The position numbers were made by a program, and so were the translations under genes. Under the pieces are notes generated by a model. The model did not search any database, had not been told where the DNA came from, and was given only the letters and a program-made list of their open reading frames with translations. Shown here one piece after another: positions 7,318-16,609 of a DNA stretch of 64,000 nt (its first letter is position 1; the number at the start of each line of letters is the position of its first letter). Source of the stretch: an uncultured Gammaproteobacteria bacterium. Its GTDB lineage: Bacteria; Pseudomonadota; Gammaproteobacteria; Magnimaribacterales; Magnimaribacteraceae. Location of the stretch: NCBI GenBank assembly GCA_913045055.1, contig CAJWPI010000003.1, positions 1 to 64,000 on the forward strand. The letters are read 5' to 3'.

Positions 7318-8145
7318 ATGGCAAAAATTATAAAAGAAGAATCTGCCCTTGGGGCTACCATTCAAGAAATTGATCTAAAGAATCCTTTAGACAACGACCT
7401 TAAGAATTTTATTATTAAGGCCTTGGCTGAGAATGAAGTCATATTTTTTAGAGATCAAGATATTTCTCCAGAACAACATAGAGCTTTTGCATCAAATTTT
7501 GGGAAACTACAAAACCATCCTGTCTACCCTACTGTCTCAGATTTCCCTGAGATAACTATCCTAGAGAATAATGAGAAAAACCCATCTAAAATAGAGAAAT
7601 GGCACACAGACATGACTTTCAAAAAGATTCCTCCGCTGGGTAGCATCTTACTTGGTAAAGTTATTCCTGAGAAAGGAGGAGACACACTATTTGCTAGTCT
7701 TTCAGCTGCTTACAATGATTTATCTAATGATATGAAAACATCATTAGAGTCTTTGACAGCAATTCATAGTTTTGAGCATGGTTTTAAAGAAAGCCTCTCA
7801 GAACCTTATGGAAGAGAAAAGTTAGCTCAAGCTTTAATCGATAATCCTCCTGTAGAACATCCCGTGATTCGAACTCACCCTTTTACCGGAAGAAAGCTTA
7901 TTTATGTAAATAGTTTATTTACTCTAAAAATTAAAAACTTAGCTGATGAAGAGTCTGAAGAATTATTGCAATTTCTTTTTAACCACATAAAACAAAAAAG
8001 ATTCCAATGTAGATTCTCTTGGGAGGTTAATTCAATAGCCTTTTGGGATAATAGATCAGTTATTCATAAACCTGATAATAACTATTGGCCGCAAGTCAGA
8101 AGAATGGAGAGAATAACCATTGAAGATAAAGAGAGACCCAGTTAA
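7318..8145 (+). CDS. TauD/TfdA-family 2-oxoglutarate-dependent dioxygenase
   Basis: Fe(II)/2-oxoglutarate dioxygenase, 275 aa. Metal ligands are His96 and Asp98 in WHTDMTF and the distal His250 in SVIHKP. The 2-oxoglutarate-binding arginine is likely in the RRMER segment (261-265). FFRDQDISPEQHRAFASNFG near residues 43-62 is the usual N-terminal TauD/TfdA segment. Members hydroxylate taurine, alkyl sulfates, phenoxyacids and many other compounds, so the substrate is open. It stands alone: divergent from sixA and convergent with the amidotransferase gene, whose stop overlaps by 4 bp. Confidence 0.88.
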   Translation: MAKIIKEESALGATIQEIDLKNPLDNDLKNFIIKALAENEVIFFRDQDISPEQHRAFASNFGKLQNHPVYPTVSDFPEITILENNEKNPSKIEKWHTDMTFKKIPPLGSILLGKVIPEKGGDTLFASLSAAYNDLSNDMKTSLESLTAIHSFEHGFKESLSEPYGREKLAQALIDNPPVEHPVIRTHPFTGRKLIYVNSLFTLKIKNLADEESEELLQFLFNHIKQKRFQCRFSWEVNSIAFWDNRSVIHKPDNNYWPQVRRMERITIEDKERPS

Positions 8146-8861
8146 TTCTGTTTGAAAAAATTTATCCACCATTGAGCAACCTCCATATTATCTGTTGTAT
8201 CTTCCAGTAAACTTTTTTTAGCTAACTGAAACAAAGATCTTCCTAAAATTTCTTTTCTGCTAGAAGCAACATCTAAAGCGTATTGGGAAGTAAATTCAGG
8301 ATGACCTTGCATACTCATTATGTGATTATCAATATAATACATAGCTATTGGAACTTGTTTATTTCCAGCAACTAATTTAGCACTGCGAGGTAAGACTTTT
8401 ACTTGATCTTTATGACTATGAATTAAAGCAATTGAAGGACTGTTAGTCTTTACCCAAGGGAATTGGGTAACAAAATTATATTGCTGCACTCCAACGGTCC
8501 ACCCTTCAGCTGCATCTCCAGATTCACCACCTAAAGCTTGAGCTATTAATTGATGCCCAAAACAAATACCTAATAATTTCTTTTGTTTTTTATGAAGTAA
8601 GCGAATATATTCTTCTAAATTCTTAATCCAAGATTCATCATCATAAATACTCAACCTACTCCCTGTTATTATATAACCTGAACAGTCTTCTTCTGAGTCA
8701 GGATATTCTCCTTTTACTACATCATAAATTTCTATTTCTATTGAAGGATCTAAATTTTTAAAAAGATTTATATAGAAGTCTCCTTGGTCTCCATGTTTTT
8801 TTTGTAAGTTTTCTAAAACATGATCTGTTAAAAGAATTCCTATATTCATATTATTTTTCAT
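8142..8861 (-). CDS. Class I glutamine amidotransferase (GMP synthase-like)
   Basis: Stand-alone class I glutamine amidotransferase domain, 239 aa. Nucleophile Cys100 is in LLGICFGHQLIAQALGG, and the His-Glu pair is His187 and Glu189 in MQGHPEF. The set Cys/His/Glu is complete, so it should hydrolyse glutamine or a gamma-glutamyl compound. It has no synthetase domain and is not next to guaA or trp genes, so it resembles the free-standing YfeJ/GMP-synthase-like group. It is divergent from the crotonase gene at 8926. Confidence 0.85.
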   Translation of the reverse strand: MKNNMNIGILLTDHVLENLQKKHGDQGDFYINLFKNLDPSIEIEIYDVVKGEYPDSEEDCSGYIITGSRLSIYDDESWIKNLEEYIRLLHKKQKKLLGICFGHQLIAQALGGESGDAAEGWTVGVQQYNFVTQFPWVKTNSPSIALIHSHKDQVKVLPRSAKLVAGNKQVPIAMYYIDNHIMSMQGHPEFTSQYALDVASSRKEILGRSLFQLAKKSLLEDTTDNMEVAQWWINFFKQN

Positions 8862-8925
8862 TAGAGCATTAATGACTATAAACGAAGAGACTGCTATTCT
8901 TAATATTTATTATAAGGAGTATTGA

Positions 8926-9711
8926 ATGAAAAATGATTATGAATTTTTAAATACCTCTATCGATGGTCATATTCTTGAAGTAACCATTAATAGGCCAGAG
9001 GTCTATAACGCTTTACATCCTCCCTCACAGCAAGAATTTCACGAAGTTTGGAATGAATTTGCTGATGATGAAGAACTTTGGATTGGAATAATTACAGGAG
9101 CTGGAGATAAAGCCTTTTCAGCTGGAAACGACCTTAAATATCAAGCCTCTGGAGGCGAAATGACTGCTATACCTGAAAGCGGTTTTGCAGGGTTAACGAA
9201 TAGGTTTAATCTAAATAAGCCTATTATCGCAGCTGTCAATGGAGTAGCTATGGGAGGAGGCATGGAAATAGCGCTCGCCTGCGATTTAATAATTGCTTCA
9301 GATAATGCAAGATTTGCTTTACCAGAACCAAAAGTTGGTCTAGCTGCATTAGCTGGAGGAATGCAAAGACTTCCAAGACAAATAGGTATGAAAGCAGCCA
9401 TGGGTATGATGCTAACAGGAAGGCACGTTGAAGCCTCTGAAGCTAAAGAGTTAGGAATCGTAAATGAGGTTGTAGAACAAAATAAACTATTAGAAACCGC
9501 TCGATCATGGGCCAAACAAATTGAAGAATGTTCTCCCATGTCTATTAGAGCTACCAAGCAGGTTGCTTATCAAAGTTTAGGTGAAGCAGATCTACAAAAA
9601 TCTATAAAAGGACAGTACTCCGCTGTTGGAGAACTATTTAAGAGTGAAGATTTTGTTGAAGGACCTAAAGCGTTTGCTGAAAAAAGGCCGCCAAAATGGA
9701 AAGGACGCTAA
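8926..9711 (+). CDS. Enoyl-CoA hydratase/isomerase family protein
   Basis: Crotonase-fold enzyme, 261 aa. Oxyanion-hole segments are AFSAGNDLKYQ and AVNGVAMGGGMEIALAC; the segment LPEPKVGLAALAGG carries the catalytic-site glutamate region, with PEP giving a plausible acid/base. It ends with AFAEKRPPKWKGR, a common tail in this family. AAGGAG lies 9 bp before the ATG. It overlaps the next gene by 16 bp. It probably hydrates or isomerises an enoyl-CoA, but the chain is not evident. It is one of three crotonases in the window. Confidence 0.88.
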   Translation: MKNDYEFLNTSIDGHILEVTINRPEVYNALHPPSQQEFHEVWNEFADDEELWIGIITGAGDKAFSAGNDLKYQASGGEMTAIPESGFAGLTNRFNLNKPIIAAVNGVAMGGGMEIALACDLIIASDNARFALPEPKVGLAALAGGMQRLPRQIGMKAAMGMMLTGRHVEASEAKELGIVNEVVEQNKLLETARSWAKQIEECSPMSIRATKQVAYQSLGEADLQKSIKGQYSAVGELFKSEDFVEGPKAFAEKRPPKWKGR

Positions 9712-10679
9712 AGAAAAATATATCGCTTTACCTTAAAGCTTGTTTCTTTTTACTCTTCATTAATACTGTGACTTCAGAAGAAGGTGGAGATAAAAACTTC
9801 GGGATTGTCATTCATGGAGGAGCTGGATCTTATGAGAATCTCTCCGCTGAAAAGGAGAAAGCATACAAAGATGGAGTTAATGAAGCTTTAATTAAGGGTT
9901 ATGAAATACTCAAATCAGGTGGAAGTAGTCTAGATGCTGTAACAGAAGCTGTATCTATTTTAGAAGATTTTCCACTTTTTAATGCAGGAAGAGGCTCAGT
10001 CTATACTTCAAAGGAAACTCAAGAGATGGATGCTTCTATAATGGATGGCTTGAATGGAATGGCAGGAGCTGTTGCTTCTGTCTCTACTATTAAAAATCCA
10101 ATTCGCTTAGCAAGAGCTGTGATGGAAAAATCATCTCATGTATTACTGGTTGGTGAGGGTGCTGAAGATTTTGCAAAACAGAATAAAATTAAAACCGTAG
10201 ATCCTTCTTACTTTCACTCTGAAAAAAATCTTCAAAGGGTTAGAAAACTCAAGAAAGATAAAAAATTAGGAACAGTAGGAGCAATAGCTTTAGACAAGCA
10301 AGGGAATTTAGCTGCAGCTACTTCAACTGGTGGAAGATCTAACAAGAGGCCAGGAAGAGTTGGAGATTCGCCTATTCTTGGTGCTGGAACTTGGGCTGAA
10401 AATGGATTTTGTGCTGTATCAGGAACAGGTCATGGGGAATATTTCATGAGACAACTAACAGCAGCAGAAGTTTGCAACAAAATGAAGTATCTCCAGATGT
10501 CTCTAGAAGATGCCGCTAATGCTGTTGTAGAGAGACTTTCTAAGACAGGAGGAGCGGGAGGTATAATTGCTATAGATTCGACAGGAAAAATGTCTGCCCC
10601 TTTCAATACTGCTGGCATGGTCAGAGGGATGTATTCCAAAGAAGAAGGTAAAACAATTAAAATTTATAAAGAAGATTAA
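9696..10679 (+). CDS. Isoaspartyl peptidase / L-asparaginase, secreted
   Basis: N-terminal nucleophile hydrolase of the plant-type asparaginase (IaaA) family. A hydrophobic signal segment (about residues 8-26) suggests export to the periplasm. The alpha chain carries VIHGGAGSYENLS and FNAGRGSVYT. The autocleavage site is before Thr193 in KLGTVGAIALD, which becomes the nucleophile of the beta chain; AATSTGG and VSGTGHGEYFMR follow. At 327 aa the length is normal. It removes isoaspartyl residues from dipeptides or hydrolyses asparagine. The start overlaps the crotonase by 16 bp, but a functional link is not obvious. Confidence 0.9.
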   Translation: MERTLKKNISLYLKACFFLLFINTVTSEEGGDKNFGIVIHGGAGSYENLSAEKEKAYKDGVNEALIKGYEILKSGGSSLDAVTEAVSILEDFPLFNAGRGSVYTSKETQEMDASIMDGLNGMAGAVASVSTIKNPIRLARAVMEKSSHVLLVGEGAEDFAKQNKIKTVDPSYFHSEKNLQRVRKLKKDKKLGTVGAIALDKQGNLAAATSTGGRSNKRPGRVGDSPILGAGTWAENGFCAVSGTGHGEYFMRQLTAAEVCNKMKYLQMSLEDAANAVVERLSKTGGAGGIIAIDSTGKMSAPFNTAGMVRGMYSKEEGKTIKIYKED

Positions 10680-10832
10680 TCTATAGAGAATAGGTAAAAA
10701 AGCCTTTTAAGGTAATTGAATTAATTAATTAATTTAAATTTCTTAACATTCTGTTTACCTCAACTACTGTTGCCATTTAATGTTTAAGATAGATAAGGTA
10801 GAGTAAACATTATTAAGAAATAAGGAGAAAAT

Positions 10833-11597
10833 ATGTTCGACTTAACTGGTAAAACAGCAATTATAACGGGATCATCAAAAGGTATTGGGAAATCTATAGC
10901 TATGCAAATGGCACTACAAGGAGCAAAAGTTGTAGTTTCAAGTAGAAAAGCAGAGATGTGCGAAAAAACAGCAAAAGAAATAAATAATGCTTGTTCAAAA
11001 ACAGATGGAGAGGCTATTGTTATTCCGTGCAATATTTCAGATAAAACTGCTCTTAAACTTTTAGTGGATGAAACCAACAGCCAATTCGGAAAAATAGATA
11101 TCTTAGTTTGTAATGCAGCAACTAACCCCTATTTTGGATCCATTCAAGATATACCCGAAGAAGCTTTTGACAAAGTTATGAACAATAATATAAAAAGTAA
11201 CCATCTCTTATGCCAAATGGTTATCCCTGAAATGATTGATAGAAAAGATGGAAGTATTATTTTTATTTCTTCTGTAGGGGGTATTAGAGCCAGTACGGTA
11301 ATTGGAGCTTACAATGTATCTAAAGCAGCAGATATTATGTTAGCTAAAAACTTGGCTGCCGAGTTTGGTAAATTTAATGTCCGAAGTAATGTCATAGCAC
11401 CAGGTCTATTTAAAACTGACTTTGCAAAAGCCCTATGGGAGAACCCAGAAATTTTAAAACAGGCTACAGCAACTTGTCCTATGAGAAGAATTGGCGAACC
11501 TGATGAAATTGGAGGGGCGGCTGTATTTCTAGCTTCTAAAGCTGCAAGTTTTGTGAACGGTCATACCCTAGTAATTGATGGTGGATCTACGGTTTAG
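10833..11597 (+). CDS. Short-chain dehydrogenase/reductase (SDR)
   Basis: Classical SDR, 254 aa. Cofactor motif TGSSKGIG, structural NAAT where NNAG is usual, catalytic Ser in FISSVGG and the YNVSK Tyr/Lys pair, ending GHTLVIDGGSTV. SSRKAE after beta-2 leans toward NADP. AAGGAG lies 7 bp before the ATG. It is the first gene of a four-gene operon with crotonase, acyl-CoA ligase and a second SDR, so it probably oxidises a hydroxyacyl-CoA or an alcohol in the same pathway. Confidence 0.9.
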   Translation: MFDLTGKTAIITGSSKGIGKSIAMQMALQGAKVVVSSRKAEMCEKTAKEINNACSKTDGEAIVIPCNISDKTALKLLVDETNSQFGKIDILVCNAATNPYFGSIQDIPEEAFDKVMNNNIKSNHLLCQMVIPEMIDRKDGSIIFISSVGGIRASTVIGAYNVSKAADIMLAKNLAAEFGKFNVRSNVIAPGLFKTDFAKALWENPEILKQATATCPMRRIGEPDEIGGAAVFLASKAASFVNGHTLVIDGGSTV

Positions 11598-11609
11598 TGG
11601 GAGATAAAA

Positions 11610-12431
11610 ATGGAAGACGAAGTTGTTTTATTTCAGAAAAAAGAAGGAGTAGCTACCGTTACCCTTAATAGGCCAGATCGTCTTAATGCAGTTAATGACG
11701 GAATTAGAGCTGGTCTTAGAGAGAAACTAGATGATGCTTGTAAAGATGATGAAGTAAAAGTAATTATTATTACTGGAGCCGGACGAGGTTTCTGTGCAGG
11801 AGCTGATATGGATGGCTTAGCTGCTACAAGTGAAGGCAAATCACAAGGAAAACAAAGAGAAGCAGAAAAAAGAAATTATGCTGCAAATAATGTAAAAGGT
11901 TTTGATGGTGGATTCAGTTATTTTCCTACTTTACCTAAACCTGTTATTGCAGCAATTAATGGACCAGCTGCGGGTGTAGGTTTCATAATGGCATTGTATT
12001 GTGATATCAGGTTTGCAAAAGAAGGAGCAGTGTTCTCAAGCGCTTTCTCAAAAAGAGGTTTAATAGCCGAATGGGGAGTTGGATGGATATTACCTAGATT
12101 AGTAGGTATAGCCAGAGCTAACGACATTTTATTTTCTTCTAGAAAATTTACTGCGGATGAAGCTGAGAAGATGGGATTAGTAAACCAAACATTCTCAGAA
12201 GAAGAATTTGATAATTCTGTATTTGAATATGCTAAAGAACTTGCTGAGAGTGTCTCTCCAAGATCCGTTAGGATAATGAAAGAGCAAATTTATAACGCTC
12301 AAAGAGAAACAATTGATGAGAATCTTGAGAGCTCTATGAAAGCAATGATAGAAAGTTTTGATACGGAAGACTTCAAAGAAGGAGTAGCTCACTTTATAGA
12401 AAAAAGAGCACCTAAATTTACAGGAAAGTAA
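11610..12431 (+). CDS. Enoyl-CoA hydratase/isomerase family protein
   Basis: Crotonase, 273 aa. RPDRLNAVND at the N-terminus, GAGRGFCAGADMDGL and AINGPAAGVGFIMALYCD (both oxyanion-hole regions), then AFSKRGLIAEWGVGWILPRLVG, which resembles 2-(1,2-epoxy-1,2-dihydrophenyl)acetyl-CoA isomerase and related members where the second glutamate varies. The GGGAG-like site GTGGGAG lies 8 bp upstream. It begins 12 bp after the SDR and ends 1 bp before the ligase. The exact reaction is not assignable. Confidence 0.88.
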   Translation: MEDEVVLFQKKEGVATVTLNRPDRLNAVNDGIRAGLREKLDDACKDDEVKVIIITGAGRGFCAGADMDGLAATSEGKSQGKQREAEKRNYAANNVKGFDGGFSYFPTLPKPVIAAINGPAAGVGFIMALYCDIRFAKEGAVFSSAFSKRGLIAEWGVGWILPRLVGIARANDILFSSRKFTADEAEKMGLVNQTFSEEEFDNSVFEYAKELAESVSPRSVRIMKEQIYNAQRETIDENLESSMKAMIESFDTEDFKEGVAHFIEKRAPKFTGK

Positions 12432-12432
12432 A

Positions 12433-14136
12433 ATGGATATGAACGATCTTTCGAAAAAAGAGGTAAGAGAGAAAATTGCTCTAGACTTTACTAAAGATGG
12501 CCTCTTTGAACTAGCAGAGCAGACTATAAGAGGAAATAAATATCATGTATTTGCTAATGCTCCAAAGAATCTATTTGAATATTTCCAATTTGGATTAACA
12601 CATGGAGAGTGGAATTTCATTTCTTATGAAGGGAAACAATATTCCTATCAAGAAACTTTAAACCAAGCTGCAGGATTATCGCATTTATTAATAAATGAAT
12701 ATGGAATAAAAAAAGGCGATAGAGTCGCATTAGCAATGAGAAATTATCCCGAATGGATTTTTTCTTATATTGCCATAACTTCAATAGGAGCAATAGCTGT
12801 ACCTCTTAATTCATGGTGGCAAGCAAAGGAATTAGAATATGCATTGACCCATAGTGATTCAAAAATTTTTATAGGTGATGAAGAACGCATCACCAGTCTA
12901 GAAGGTTTAGTCTTGGATATTCCAAGAATAAGTGTGAGAAGTAAAAGACAAGATTTTAAAAATACCGTCAACTTCGAAAGGGTAGTAAAACCAATGGATC
13001 ATTTTCCTAAAGTAGAAGTTTCTCCAGAAGATGATGCCAGTATCATGTACACTTCTGGAAGCACTGGATTCCCTAAAGGAGTGGTCTCAACACATAGATC
13101 CATAATTTCTACTCCCATATCCTGGTTGATGTTAGGATTTATAGCATCTAGTGTTGATTCGGGAGCAGGTCAACAAATTCCTGAACACCCTTGTACAATA
13201 GCTGCTGTACCACTTTTCCATGTTACAGGTTCTCACTCTATATTTCTTCTGTCGGTATTATTAAAAAGAAATATAGTTCTAATGTATAAATGGGATCCAT
13301 TAGAGGCTATTAAACTCATAGAAAAACATAAAGTAACTACTTTTAGTGGAGTACCCACAATGGCATGGGAAATACTACAAGCACATAAACAAAATCCAGA
13401 CATAGATCTTTCAAGCCTCTTAGATTTAGGGGCTGGTGGCGCCGCTAGACCTCCAGAACAACTAAAGGCTCAAGAAAAGGAATTTCCAGATAAAGGAGCT
13501 CAAATAGGATATGGATTAACTGAAACTAATGCTGCAGGAACAAATGCCGGAGGATCCTTACTCTATGAAAGACCTACCTCTGCTGGATTCCCTACTCCTT
13601 TTTTAACTTCAGTAAGAATCTTAGATGAAAAGAACAAAGATTTAAAAACTGGTGAAATTGGAGAAGTAGCTATTAAATCTACTTCTAATTTTAGATGCTA
13701 TTGGAAAAACCAAGACGCTACTGATGAAGTACTGGATAAGGAAGGCTGGTTTAAAACTGGTGATGTTGGTACCTTAGATGAAAATGGCTTTCTCTATATA
13801 AAAGATAGAATAAAAGACATTGTTATAAGGGGTGGAGAGAATATAGCGTGTTTAGAGATAGAAGCAGCTATTTACGAACACCCTTCAGTCCTAGAAGCAT
13901 CGGTATTCGGAGTACCTGACGAAAGACTTGGAGAAAAGCTTGCTACAAAAATAGCTACCAATCCCAACATGAAATTAAGTAAAGAGGATATATCTAACTT
14001 TTTATCAGAACGTTTAGCTAAATTTAAAATTCCTGAATTTATTTGGATACAGGTTGAACAATTGCCAAGAATAGCTTCAGGGAAGATTGCTAAAAAAGAA
14101 ATGAGAGAAGAGGCAATAAAAGAACTGGGTGTCTAA
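12433..14136 (+). CDS. Acyl-CoA synthetase (AMP-forming)
   Basis: ANL-superfamily ligase, 567 aa, activating a carboxylic acid as acyl-AMP and then acyl-CoA. Core motifs: YTSGSTGFPKGVV (from Tyr206), GYGLTETNAAGT (A5), GWFKTGDVG (A7), RIKDIVIRGGENI (A8) and the catalytic lysine in PRIASGKIAKK (A10). No membrane segment or carrier domain is present. The context, between a crotonase and an SDR, says it supplies the CoA ester for a beta-oxidation-like route. Chain length or ring substrate cannot be told. Confidence 0.92.
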   Translation: MDMNDLSKKEVREKIALDFTKDGLFELAEQTIRGNKYHVFANAPKNLFEYFQFGLTHGEWNFISYEGKQYSYQETLNQAAGLSHLLINEYGIKKGDRVALAMRNYPEWIFSYIAITSIGAIAVPLNSWWQAKELEYALTHSDSKIFIGDEERITSLEGLVLDIPRISVRSKRQDFKNTVNFERVVKPMDHFPKVEVSPEDDASIMYTSGSTGFPKGVVSTHRSIISTPISWLMLGFIASSVDSGAGQQIPEHPCTIAAVPLFHVTGSHSIFLLSVLLKRNIVLMYKWDPLEAIKLIEKHKVTTFSGVPTMAWEILQAHKQNPDIDLSSLLDLGAGGAARPPEQLKAQEKEFPDKGAQIGYGLTETNAAGTNAGGSLLYERPTSAGFPTPFLTSVRILDEKNKDLKTGEIGEVAIKSTSNFRCYWKNQDATDEVLDKEGWFKTGDVGTLDENGFLYIKDRIKDIVIRGGENIACLEIEAAIYEHPSVLEASVFGVPDERLGEKLATKIATNPNMKLSKEDISNFLSERLAKFKIPEFIWIQVEQLPRIASGKIAKKEMREEAIKELGV

Positions 14137-14145
14137 GGAGAACTA

Positions 14146-14949
14146 ATGGAAATAACAAATAAAAGGGTTGTGGTAACTGGAGCGGCAAGTGGTATAGGTA
14201 AAGCCTTATGTAATGCTTTTAAAGACTCTGGAGTAGATTCTGTAGTAGCTGTAGATATTAATGAAGAGGGAGTAAGCAAAACAGCTGCAGAAATAGATGG
14301 TCATAGTGTAGTTGCAAATGTAGCAAAAGAAGAAGATATTAAAAGAATTATTGATGAAGCTAATAAATATTCAGGGGGAATTGATATTTATTGTTCTAAT
14401 GCAGGCATATCTGGTGCACCAGGTTTTATAGAAGCTAAACAAGGAGATTGGCAAAATATTTGGGAAGTTAATGTCATGTCACATGTTTTTGCAGCAAAAA
14501 ATGTTATTCCTCAGATGCTTAAACAAGGTGAAGGATATTTGATGAATACAGCCTCCGCAGCAGGATTATTAACTCAATTAGGGAGTGCTGGATATTCAGT
14601 AACTAAGGCCGCAGCTGTAAGTTTCGCAGAGTGGATAAAAATCACTTATGGTTCAAGGGGTATTGGGGTATCTTGCTTATGTCCTCAAGCCGTTAGAACA
14701 GCAATGACTGCACAAGGGCCGGGGGTTGCGGGAGTGGATGGCATGATAGAACCTAATGTAGCTGCTGAAGATGTAATTGACGCTATAAGAAACAATCGGT
14801 TTTTGGTTACACCTCATGAAGAAGTTCTAGAATACGTTAAAAGAAAAGCTGCTGATAGGGACAGGTGGATTTACGGCATGCAGAGATTGCAAGATAATTT
14901 TGTAGAACAACTTTCTCATGTGAAGGACTATCAAAATTTTAAGAAATAG
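14146..14949 (+). CDS. Short-chain dehydrogenase/reductase (SDR)
   Basis: Classical SDR, 267 aa: TGAASGIGKAL, VAVDINEEG after beta-2 (acidic residue, suggests NAD), SNAGISGAPG, NTASAAGLL and YSVTKAAA with the Tyr/Lys pair. The C-terminal half (CLCPQAVRTAM) is of the type found in retinol/hydroxysteroid-like SDRs. AAGGAG lies 6 bp before the ATG. It is the last gene of the operon starting at 10833 and converges with the TVP38-family gene with no gap. Confidence 0.88.
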   Translation: MEITNKRVVVTGAASGIGKALCNAFKDSGVDSVVAVDINEEGVSKTAAEIDGHSVVANVAKEEDIKRIIDEANKYSGGIDIYCSNAGISGAPGFIEAKQGDWQNIWEVNVMSHVFAAKNVIPQMLKQGEGYLMNTASAAGLLTQLGSAGYSVTKAAAVSFAEWIKITYGSRGIGVSCLCPQAVRTAMTAQGPGVAGVDGMIEPNVAAEDVIDAIRNNRFLVTPHEEVLEYVKRKAADRDRWIYGMQRLQDNFVEQLSHVKDYQNFKK

Positions 14950-15594
14950 TTATTTTTTTTTCGTATATTGAAAAAAAGCAAACCAACATACAGCTGGTAA
15001 TAAGGCTACCCCAATAAAGGCTATAGCTGCAGATTCATTTTTTAAAGCAGCTGTACCTAGAGCAGAAAAAACTAGGGATACACCTAGGTTAGATAATGAA
15101 GTAGCTAGTATAAAAGTTTTAAACGACATATTGGTCATCCCAGCAGCTAGGGTTGTTAGTTCAGCAAAAAAAGGTGCAGGTCTTGCAAGAATTAGAGCTA
15201 AAATACCAAATTGATTTGATAGTCGCTCTGCTTGTAGTAAGTCCTTCTCTCCAATTAGTCTTTTACTTAAAGGTCTAGCAGCTAACATCCCCATCAAGTA
15301 ACCTACTAAACAGCTAAAAGTTAGACCAAGCCAAATAACCACAAATGAGATTGAAAACCCAAGAGTAGCTCCTGCTAAAGTATTAGTTAGACCGTTGGGT
15401 ATTGGGAAGAAAACATCAGCAGTTAAGGCAGTAATAATGATTAAAGAAGTATTAAATAGGTTGCCGCTTGTCCAGTCTAAAAGATCTTGACTTAACTTAA
15501 GAATTTGAGGTTCAAGTAATAATAAGGGCAAGATTATTGAAGTCATAAATATGACCAAAAAAATAGAAAGTTTTAACCAAAATGGAATGGTCAT
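14950..15594 (-). CDS. TVP38/TMEM64 (VTT-domain) membrane protein
   Basis: Inner-membrane protein of the DedA/TVP38 family, 214 aa with about five to six hydrophobic helices. Characteristic pieces are FFPIPNGLTNTLAGATLGF with its re-entrant Gly/Pro-rich loop, GYLMGMLAARPLSKRL, and LARPAPFFAELTTLAAGMT. Some family members are proposed lipid flippases; here the function is unassigned. It is probably cotranscribed behind the FAH-family gene (14 bp gap). Confidence 0.82.
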   Translation of the reverse strand: MTIPFWLKLSIFLVIFMTSIILPLLLLEPQILKLSQDLLDWTSGNLFNTSLIIITALTADVFFPIPNGLTNTLAGATLGFSISFVVIWLGLTFSCLVGYLMGMLAARPLSKRLIGEKDLLQAERLSNQFGILALILARPAPFFAELTTLAAGMTNMSFKTFILATSLSNLGVSLVFSALGTAALKNESAAIAFIGVALLPAVCWFAFFQYTKKK

Positions 15595-15608
15595 TTAGTT
15601 AAGAAAGT

Positions 15609-16490
15609 TTAATATTTCTTAGTGCTATCAGGTTCATTTATAACTTTATTCTCTATATAGCCTAATTCTGAAATAGCTATCTTAATGACATCTCCAGCTT
15701 TTAAAAACTTTCCTTCCACTACCCCTACTCCTCCTGGTGTTCCTGTTAATATTAGATCTCCAGGTTCTAAAGTAAAAGCTGTGGAAAGATGTTCAACTAA
15801 AGTGTAGCAATCAAAAATTAGATGTTTTGTATTAGAGTCTTGTCTTTTTTCACCATTTACTTCTGTTGTGATACTTAAGTTATGCGGATCAGAGATCTCA
15901 TCGGAAGTAACTATTGCGGGACCAAAGGGACAATGGGTATCGAAAGATTTTCCCATGGTAAAAGTTGGTGATCTCAATTGCCAATCCCTGACACTAAGAT
16001 CGTTAGCAATGGCAAATCCAGCTATAACCTTATGTGCTTCTTCTTTTGGAATGTGTCTACATTTTTTTCCTATTATAAAAGCAAGTTCTCCTTCAAAATC
16101 TAACATTTCAGACACTTTAGGATCATGTACTTCTTCAAAAGGTCCAGCTACCGAAAGAGACTGTTTATTAAAAACCATAGGAACTTCAGGTTCTTCCATC
16201 TCCCTTCCAGCTGCCCTAACCTCCTCAAGATGGTCAGCATAATTTAATCCAATAGCAAGAATTTTTGGAGGTCTAGGTATGGGTGATTTTAACTTTATAT
16301 TAGTGAGTGGTATTTTCCTTTTTGTTTGTTCACAAAGTTTTTTGGCTATATTGAGAACTTCCTCTCCCCCTTCAAGAAAAGCTAACATGTTATTGGGAAT
16401 ATCTTGGTCCTGAGAAAAGGGAATTATATTATCCTCTTCTAGAGATCCGATGCCTTCCTCGCTTTCATTTAGGTAAGTTATTAATCTCAT
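15609..16490 (-). CDS. Fumarylacetoacetate hydrolase (FAH) family protein
   Basis: FAH-fold enzyme, 293 aa, with an N-terminal extension of about 70 residues and the conserved core: ILAIGLNYADHLEEV, NKQSLSVAGPFEEV, the metal-binding DFEGELAFIIGK, ANDLSVRDWQ, CPFGPAIVTSDEI and LILTGTPGGVGV. Members hydrolyse C-C bonds of diketo acids, decarboxylate oxaloacetate or hydrate 2-oxopent-4-enoates. It is divergent from an extradiol-type dioxygenase gene. That would suit hydrolysis of a ring-opening product, but this rests on context only. Confidence 0.9.
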   Translation of the reverse strand: MRLITYLNESEEGIGSLEEDNIIPFSQDQDIPNNMLAFLEGGEEVLNIAKKLCEQTKRKIPLTNIKLKSPIPRPPKILAIGLNYADHLEEVRAAGREMEEPEVPMVFNKQSLSVAGPFEEVHDPKVSEMLDFEGELAFIIGKKCRHIPKEEAHKVIAGFAIANDLSVRDWQLRSPTFTMGKSFDTHCPFGPAIVTSDEISDPHNLSITTEVNGEKRQDSNTKHLIFDCYTLVEHLSTAFTLEPGDLILTGTPGGVGVVEGKFLKAGDVIKIAISELGYIENKVINEPDSTKKY

Positions 16491-16534
16491 GAGATTCTCC
16501 TAAAATTATATTTTGAGCTACAGGAACAGTATTC

Positions 16535-16547
16535 TACCAAAATGGTA
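16535..16547. promoter_or_regulatory. Short palindrome between divergent FAH and dioxygenase genes
   Basis: TACCA-AAA-TGGTA is a perfect 5+3+5 inverted repeat in the 119-bp divergent promoter region, about 45 bp from one start and 63 bp from the other. Its position would suit an operator shared by both directions. No regulator gene is adjacent and the motif is short, so this is a weak call. Confidence 0.25.
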
Positions 16548-16609
16548 ATAGTTAATTGATAATGGCTAATAAAGAATCTAGACTCTCACAGTTAACAGGA
16601 GAATAAATA

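Noticed and set aside
10703-10712. CCTTTTAAGG palindrome after the isoaspartyl peptidase gene as a terminator
   Set aside because: No T tract follows and the stem is only five pairs with no loop.
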